From: Cycloclasticus sp.
GTDB lineage: Bacteria; Pseudomonadota; Gammaproteobacteria; Methylococcales; Cycloclasticaceae
Reading direction: 5' to 3'
DNA length: 6,421 nucleotides
Assembly (NCBI GenBank): GCA_019090295.1
Contig: JAHRWG010000336.1
Coordinates: 1-6,421 of the forward strand
Positions 1 to 4,359 of the stretch are shown here, piece by piece. The position numbers and the translations under genes are program-made. Every line of letters begins with the position of its first letter. Positions within the stretch are counted from its first letter, which is position 1. The notes beneath the pieces were generated by a model, which did no database searches, was not told where the DNA came from, and worked only from the letters and a program-made list of their open reading frames with translations.

Positions 1-49
1 ATCTACACCCTAGAGTTCGTCGGCAGCGTCAGATGTGTATAAGAGACAG
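1..49 (+). other. Untrimmed Illumina Nextera adapter (artificial sequence)
   Basis: This stretch is synthetic. Positions 1-8 match the end of the P5 flow-cell primer. Positions 9-16 (CCTAGAGT) are an 8-base i5 index, which I recall as Nextera XT index S516. Positions 17-30 (TCGTCGGCAGCGTC) are the Nextera read 1 overhang. Positions 31-49 (AGATGTGTATAAGAGACAG) are the Tn5 mosaic end used in tagmentation. The genomic insert begins at base 50. A GTG at 35 inside the mosaic end is in frame with ppk, so gene callers will start a protein there with the false N-terminus MYKRQ. Confidence 0.98.
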
Positions 50-1786
50 TCCTTAATTAATGAAAATCAGCTGAGCCCCGAGCAAGGGGAGTGGCTGCAA
101 AAATACTTTACCAATCATCTACAAGGGTTTATTGAGCCCATCATTATTAACAAAGACACTGATTTAGCGTCGTTACTAAAAGATGACCTAACCTATTTAA
201 TTTGTGAAATGCTGGTTGGGAAAAACATACAGTATGCGGCCATTGCTATCCCCACCACTGATTCACCTCGTTTTATTGAATTACCTCGTGAAAAAGGTAA
301 ACGACGACGAGATATTATTATGTCCGACAATATCATTCGGTATTGCATAGATAATGTTTTTGCCGCCTATTTTAATTATAAGGTGTGTAACGTTTACTCT
401 ATGAAAGTCACGGGTGATGCGGATTTCGGTTTAACCGACGACATTGATTTGTCCGTTTTAGAGAAGTTATCGATTGGGTTAAAGCAACGCTTACACGCAA
501 AGCCTGTACGTATTGTGTACGAACGAGCGATGCCGGATCATGCGATTGGTATGCTGAAGTCTAAACTTGGTATTACGCGTCATGACAGTGCTGTGCCTGG
601 CGGGCGTTACCATAATTTTCGAGATTTTATTGACTTCCCTAATGTGGGGCGAAAGCAGCTTGAAAACCCACCAATACCTCCTTTGGTTTCGAAAAAGTTT
701 GCTCGTCATGCTTGTCCTTTTGATGCCATAAAAGAGCAAGATATTCTGCTCTTTTATCCTTATCACAAGTTTGACCATTTTACGGAATTGGTACGTCAGG
801 CCGCTTTTGATCCGAGCGTGTTTGAAATAAAAATCTGTATCTATCGAGTTGCCAGTAACAGTCGGTTGATTAAATCACTCATCAATGCGGTTAAAAATGG
901 CAAGCAAGTGTTCGCTGTTATTGAGCTACATGCACGTTTTGATGAGCAGGCGAATATGGAGTGGGCACGTATATTAACTGAAGCGGGCGTTAAGGTTCAC
1001 TTTGGCGTACCATCGCTTAAATGCCACAGTAAGCTGTGCTTGATTGGCCGACATGAAAAAAACAAACCAACCCACTACGCCCATGTTGGAACCGGTAACT
1101 TTCACGAAAAAACAGCTAAAATTTATACCGATTTTAGCTTATTCACTAGCAATCGTGATATTACAAATGAAGTGGCGCTTGTTTTTAATTTTATTGCTCA
1201 CAGCTATAAAAAAACCGCATTTAAACATTTAGTTGTTTCCCCAGTCGGCACAAGGGATTGGATTAATAAGTCGATTGATAATGAGATAAAGATGGCCAAC
1301 AAGGGTTATAAGGCTGAAATTCTTATTAAAATGAATAACATTGATGATAAGCAAGTTATTGATAAGTTGTACGAGGCAAGCTGTGCCGGTGTGACAATTA
1401 AAATAGTTGCGAGAGGTATGTGTACCTTGGTTCCCGGTATTGAAGGGCTCAGTGAAAATATTGAGGTTATTTCTATCGTGGACCGGTTTTTAGAGCACAC
1501 TCGGTTTACAATTTTCCATAATAATGGGTCCCCACGCGTTACCATTAGCTCGGCTGACTGGATGACGCGTAATATCGAGCGACGCGTAGAGGTTGGTTGC
1601 CCTATTTATGACCCCACTATCAAGCAACAAATTATTCATGTATTCAACCTTCAGTGGTCTGATAAGACAAAGGCTAGAATTATTGATAAAAACCAACAGA
1701 ATAAATACCTGCCACGGGGCAATAAACGAAAGATTCGCTCTCAAATATCGGTATATACTTATTTAAAAGAACTTGAATCGGATTAG
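50..1786 (+). CDS. ppk: Polyphosphate kinase 1 (PPK1), 5'-truncated by the contig end
   Basis: PPK1 reversibly transfers the gamma phosphate of ATP onto a growing inorganic polyphosphate chain through a phosphohistidine. It is usually a homotetramer associated with the inner membrane. Numbering from the artificial GTG at 35, the protein aligns with the 688-residue E. coli enzyme at a constant offset of 104, as recalled. About 109 residues, covering most of the N domain, are therefore missing and the real start lies outside the window. The visible head, middle and two phospholipase D-like C domains are complete. Key residues are present: R271 (IYRVA) and R301 (ARFDE), matching E. coli R375 and R405; H331 (codon 1025-1027), matching the autophosphorylated H435; H350 (1082-1084), matching H454; and H488, matching H592. 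The C terminus ends one residue short of the E. coli length. The enzyme should be functional if the missing part is intact. The ppx gene follows after 2 bases, implying one operon. Confidence 0.97.
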   Translation, partial: SLINENQLSPEQGEWLQKYFTNHLQGFIEPIIINKDTDLASLLKDDLTYLICEMLVGKNIQYAAIAIPTTDSPRFIELPREKGKRRRDIIMSDNIIRYCIDNVFAAYFNYKVCNVYSMKVTGDADFGLTDDIDLSVLEKLSIGLKQRLHAKPVRIVYERAMPDHAIGMLKSKLGITRHDSAVPGGRYHNFRDFIDFPNVGRKQLENPPIPPLVSKKFARHACPFDAIKEQDILLFYPYHKFDHFTELVRQAAFDPSVFEIKICIYRVASNSRLIKSLINAVKNGKQVFAVIELHARFDEQANMEWARILTEAGVKVHFGVPSLKCHSKLCLIGRHEKNKPTHYAHVGTGNFHEKTAKIYTDFSLFTSNRDITNEVALVFNFIAHSYKKTAFKHLVVSPVGTRDWINKSIDNEIKMANKGYKAEILIKMNNIDDKQVIDKLYEASCAGVTIKIVARGMCTLVPGIEGLSENIEVISIVDRFLEHTRFTIFHNNGSPRVTISSADWMTRNIERRVEVGCPIYDPTIKQQIIHVFNLQWSDKTKARIIDKNQQNKYLPRGNKRKIRSQISVYTYLKELESD

Positions 1787-1788
1787 AA

Positions 1789-3297
1789 ATGAGTAACCTT
1801 AATGTTGATGCTAAATCTGAATTAATTGCTGCCTTAGATTTAGGCTCCAATAGTTTTCACTTAATTATTGCCCGTTTACATGCAGGCAAGCTCGCGCCCT
1901 TGCATAAGGTAAAGCACCGCGTACGCCTACGAGCGGGCCTCAATAAGGCGAATGAATTAAGTTATGAAGCGATGCTGAGAGCAGCAACCAGTCTTGAAGA
2001 AATGGGCGTTATATTAAAAGAGCACAAGATTAAACAATGTCGTGTCGTGGCGACTCATACCTTACGCGAAGCGGTTAACCGTAATGCTTTCCTCTCGTTG
2101 GCTGAACACTCTTTAGGCTTTCCTATTGAAATCATCTCAGGCTCTGAGGAGGCACGGTTGATTTACCAAGGCGTGGTGCGTAGCGAAGCTATAAAAGGCT
2201 CCTGCCTCGTGGTTGATATAGGCGGCGGTAGTACTGAAATCGTGTTAGGTCAAGGTACCGATACCCACTTTAGAGAAAGCAAAAACATGGGCAGTATTAG
2301 CTTTACGGAGCGTTACTTCAGTAAAGGCGTTAATCAGAAGGCGTTTAAGCGAGCTGAAATATCAGCGCTACAAAAACTTGAACAGTGCTCACATCAATTT
2401 AAGAAAAATAGCCCAAATAGTATATTTGCAACCTCAGGTACGGCTAAAGCTCTTTTCAAAGCGATCGGTTTGGTGAGCAAAACAACAGGTCGTCTAGAGC
2501 TGGGTGATTTACTTAAATTGAAGGATTTATTATGCCAAGAAGAGGGGGTTTTGAAGCTTTCACTGGTCGGTATTGACGAGGCTAGAGCCACTGTTTTACC
2601 CGCAGGTTTGGCCATTATGATTGCAACAATGAAAAGCCTAAACTTAACGGCGTTAACGTTCTGTTCAGCAGCACTTCGAGAGGGTGTATTGTTTGAAATG
2701 GACCAACAAAATATACAAGGCGATACGCGGCTGCGTACTCGCCAAAGTTTACAAAGTCGTTATCAGGTTGACCGCAGGCAGGCTCAACAAATAGCAGAAA
2801 CGTGTCAGTTATTATGGAGTCAAGCATCAAAGGACTGGAACCTAACATCAACCAAGCTTAGAACATTACTGCTTGAAGCCGCTTACTTATATGAGGTTGG
2901 CCAGCAAATTAGTGTTAGTAACTTCCAGAAACATTCAGCCTATATTTTGGCTAATAGTGAGCTTGCAGGTTACAACCAAGACGAACAGTTGCTGCTTTCC
3001 ACCATTGTTAATAGTGGCAGAAAAAGGTTTAGACGCAGACGGCTTCCTGATATTCGTATTATCAGTCATAAAGTGTTAACTCGTTTAATTCGCCTATTTC
3101 GTCTAGCTGTCATCCTTAATAATAGTCGTCGCCCCTTAGTCATCGATTTATTATCACTCCAGGTGGCCGGCAGCGATATGCTATTAACCATTGATAAGCT
3201 ATTTTTTCTTGAGAAAGAGGTCACTATGGCCGACTTAAACAAAGAATCAATCCTAATGGCAAAACTGGGGTATAAATTAACTTGCCAAGTTGTTTAG
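1789..3297 (+). CDS. ppx: Exopolyphosphatase (Ppx/GppA family)
   Basis: The 502-residue protein (E. coli Ppx is 513) should remove terminal phosphates from polyphosphate chains, opposing PPK. The N-terminal half is an ASKHA-fold phosphatase. It carries the first phosphate loop AALDLGSNSF (14-23), the catalytic-type glutamate E121 in ISGSEEAR, the second loop DIGGGSTE (143-150), ATSGTAK (214-220) and ALREGVLFEM (295-304). The C-terminal half (about 312-502) is the HD-like helical domain, recognised by KHSAYILANSELAGYNQDEQ (381-400). Similarity to Ppx over the whole length, including this C-terminal domain, favours Ppx over GppA. The ATG lies 2 bases after the ppk stop with no clear Shine-Dalgarno sequence, which suggests translational coupling. 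Several positions are unusual: the HEVG motif of E. coli is YEVG here (Y368), RYHRK is NSGRK, SDGALREG is CSAALREG, and a very basic run lies at 411-418. The family is secure; whether full activity is kept is uncertain. Confidence 0.95.
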   Translation: MSNLNVDAKSELIAALDLGSNSFHLIIARLHAGKLAPLHKVKHRVRLRAGLNKANELSYEAMLRAATSLEEMGVILKEHKIKQCRVVATHTLREAVNRNAFLSLAEHSLGFPIEIISGSEEARLIYQGVVRSEAIKGSCLVVDIGGGSTEIVLGQGTDTHFRESKNMGSISFTERYFSKGVNQKAFKRAEISALQKLEQCSHQFKKNSPNSIFATSGTAKALFKAIGLVSKTTGRLELGDLLKLKDLLCQEEGVLKLSLVGIDEARATVLPAGLAIMIATMKSLNLTALTFCSAALREGVLFEMDQQNIQGDTRLRTRQSLQSRYQVDRRQAQQIAETCQLLWSQASKDWNLTSTKLRTLLLEAAYLYEVGQQISVSNFQKHSAYILANSELAGYNQDEQLLLSTIVNSGRKRFRRRRLPDIRIISHKVLTRLIRLFRLAVILNNSRRPLVIDLLSLQVAGSDMLLTIDKLFFLEKEVTMADLNKESILMAKLGYKLTCQVV

Positions 3298-3379
3298 AGG
3301 GTTAATTTTATGGCGATATGGGTTCCAAGAGGGCTCTAAATTAAATGGTGTAAACATCTATCATAAACCCCAAACTTGA
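3298..3379. other. Spacer downstream of ppx with no gene seen
   Basis: No coding potential is visible. A 7-base inverted repeat, TTTAGAG (3293-3299) and CTCTAAA (3334-3340), spans the ppx stop but has a 34-base loop. ACCCC (3367-3371) and GGGGT (3380-3384) could form a 5-bp stem around an 8-base loop, but no T-run follows. Neither makes a convincing terminator. The N-terminal part of the neighbouring decayed hydrolase would belong here, but I could not recognise it. Confidence 0.4.
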
Positions 3380-3832
3380 GGGGTAGGCAAGGTAAACAGC
3401 AACGGTCATATTAACCAACTCTAGTGATTGTTAATCATTCCTCTTTGCCCATTGAGGCCCCCACAAGCCAGAAGATTAGTTTTGGATCGATACAGATACC
3501 TGTATAACCGCAACGCTTTGGCTTTACCCAAGCAGCCAGATCGATGTTTAAACCAAGGTGATACTGTGCATTTTGAACACATTGAGCTTGAAGTGCATGT
3601 CTGCTAAGGACATATTTTTTTTCACCGGGAATCTAAATGAGTACAAGTAGCTGATGTGTTATTTTGCGATTCAGTGGGGCCAACTGATTTTTCTCGGCGC
3701 GATCAAGCAAACCCCTTTAAATCAATTAAAGAAAACTTATTTCCACTCGGCGATGATGTGCGCTTTATCCCTGAATATGACCCAATGGGAACCCATATGT
3801 TGATGACAGAAGCTATTAAAGTTATTGAATAA
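3380..3832 (+). pseudogene. Decayed YcbL-like MBL-fold metallo-hydrolase
   Basis: No intact ORF exists here, but pieces in different frames line up in order with E. coli YcbL, a glyoxalase II-like metallo-beta-lactamase-fold hydrolase (alignment from memory). In order they are: NGHINQL (3401-3421) for the THGHxDH motif; LPIE, then GPHKPED-stop-FWID (about 3455-3495) for the GPxKEDxFW region; QRFGFTQA (about 3510-3533); PDRCLNQGDTV (from 3536); then one frame to the TAA at 3830-3832. That last part includes VADVLFCDSVGPTDF and FPLLGDD-type sequence, read here as LFPLGDDVRFIP (ending about 3774). It is interrupted by in-frame stops at 3605-3607 and 3638-3640. At least two frame changes lie upstream. 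Metal ligands are lost: THGHxDH reads SNGHINQ, the second HxxGH segment is shortened to GH, and GHGP became EYDP. The recognisable N-terminal 40 or so residues are absent. This is a non-functional relic. The pattern is too dispersed to blame on one sequencing error. Confidence 0.85.
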
Positions 3833-3951
3833 ATGCAGTAAATCATCAAGGTTAAAACAATTTAATTAAATTAATATTTATCGTTAAATCAAACTTCTAG
3901 CGATATAATCGAAGGTAAAAGGTCACCTTTAAAGGGTTAGTCATTTACATG
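3833..3951. other. AT-rich convergent intergenic region
   Basis: This 119-base spacer lies between the relic on the plus strand and the 3' end of the minus-strand c-di-GMP gene. It is strongly AT-rich at 3858-3895. Because both flanking reading directions converge here, no promoter is expected. The only structure I see is the small palindrome at 3918-3930. Confidence 0.5.
3918..3930 (-). terminator. Possible weak terminator hairpin after the minus-strand gene
   Basis: AAAGG and CCTTT flank the 3-base loop TCA, giving a 5-bp hairpin 21 bases beyond the minus-strand TAA. On the minus strand the stem is followed by only one further T and then ACC, so the U-tract is poor. The stem is also short and AT-rich. 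It is the only candidate at this convergent junction and it is weak. Confidence 0.2.
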
Positions 3952-4359
3952 TTAACCAATGATTTCAGCAAGTAAATCGGACACCTTATTAAAAGCCAGT
4001 TGAAGCTTTTTTAACTCTAATTGAGCAGCTTCTATATCACCGTGCTGATATGCAAATTGCGCTTTTTTAGCAATGCCGTGGTAGATATGATGCTCGTGGT
4101 CTAACCGTAACAACCAATGCTTATCAAAATCTCCTTCTTGTTTCGCGCGTTTTATCCAAGCACTGCAGTGACAACGGTCAATGTCCATAATAGGCCATAC
4201 TTCAGACTCGCTTGCAGATGACAGAATAAGCTGGCTAAACTGATCATGCCAATCATTGACTATTAGACTATAAAGCGAAGCTTTCTTTTCTTGATCTGAC
4301 AGTTGTAAGTGCTTATAACTTAACCAAAGTGGGTTGGGTTTATACACTGTGACAACCAT
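3952..4359 (-). CDS. CZB-like zinc-binding domain, frameshifted tail of the GGDEF-EAL protein
   Basis: This frame overlaps the end of the GGDEF-EAL frame. It probably is not an independent gene: joined near 4347 it restores a tail of the type WLSQ-VYKPNPLW, resembling the WLxxWxPDPxW linker that follows EAL domains in many gammaproteobacterial proteins. I give the internal ATG at 4357-4359 as start; an ATG at 4419 is also in frame but overlaps the EAL frame by 100 bases. Neither has a clear ribosome site. Numbering from 4419, the sequence fits the recalled CZB pattern Hx[WFYL]-x21-28-Cx[L]Gx[W]-x18-27-HxxxH: H58, C83 with W88 five residues later, and H110-xxx-H114 after 21 residues. The LG of the Cys motif is replaced by C85 and S86, giving an unusual CHCSAW. 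CZB domains bind zinc with 3 His and 1 Cys and can regulate attached c-di-GMP enzymes. The final 40 residues are a helical segment typical of the domain end. Confidence 0.75.
   Translation of the reverse strand: MVVTVYKPNPLWLSYKHLQLSDQEKKASLYSLIVNDWHDQFSQLILSSASESEVWPIMDIDRCHCSAWIKRAKQEGDFDKHWLLRLDHEHHIYHGIAKKAQFAYQHGDIEAAQLELKKLQLAFNKVSDLLAEIIG

Noticed and set aside
31..49. Tn5-like transposon end in the genome
   Set aside because: The mosaic end is contiguous with the Nextera overhang, an i5 index and P5 sequence, so it is library adapter, not a resident transposon.
491..778. Minus-strand ORF of 95 codons inside ppk
   Set aside because: It lies entirely within the conserved PPK frame and its translation has no recognisable domain. 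It is a shadow frame.
1306..1744. Two overlapping minus-strand ORFs opposite the end of ppk
   Set aside because: They are antisense to the conserved C-terminal PPK domain, overlap each other, and show no family features.
3312..3340. Possible small gene starting at the ATG near 3310 after ppx
   Set aside because: It runs only nine codons before a stop (MAIWVPRGL), with no good ribosome site and no recognisable match.
3293..3340. Inverted repeat TTTAGAG/CTCTAAA around the ppx stop as a terminator
   Set aside because: The 34-base loop, the 7-bp AU-rich stem and the absence of a following T-run make it unconvincing.
3298..3951. tRNA, small RNA, CRISPR array or mobile element in the long gene-free stretch
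   Set aside because: No cloverleaf, regular repeats, terminal inverted repeats or transposase fragments were seen. The stretch is mostly explained by the MBL-fold relic.
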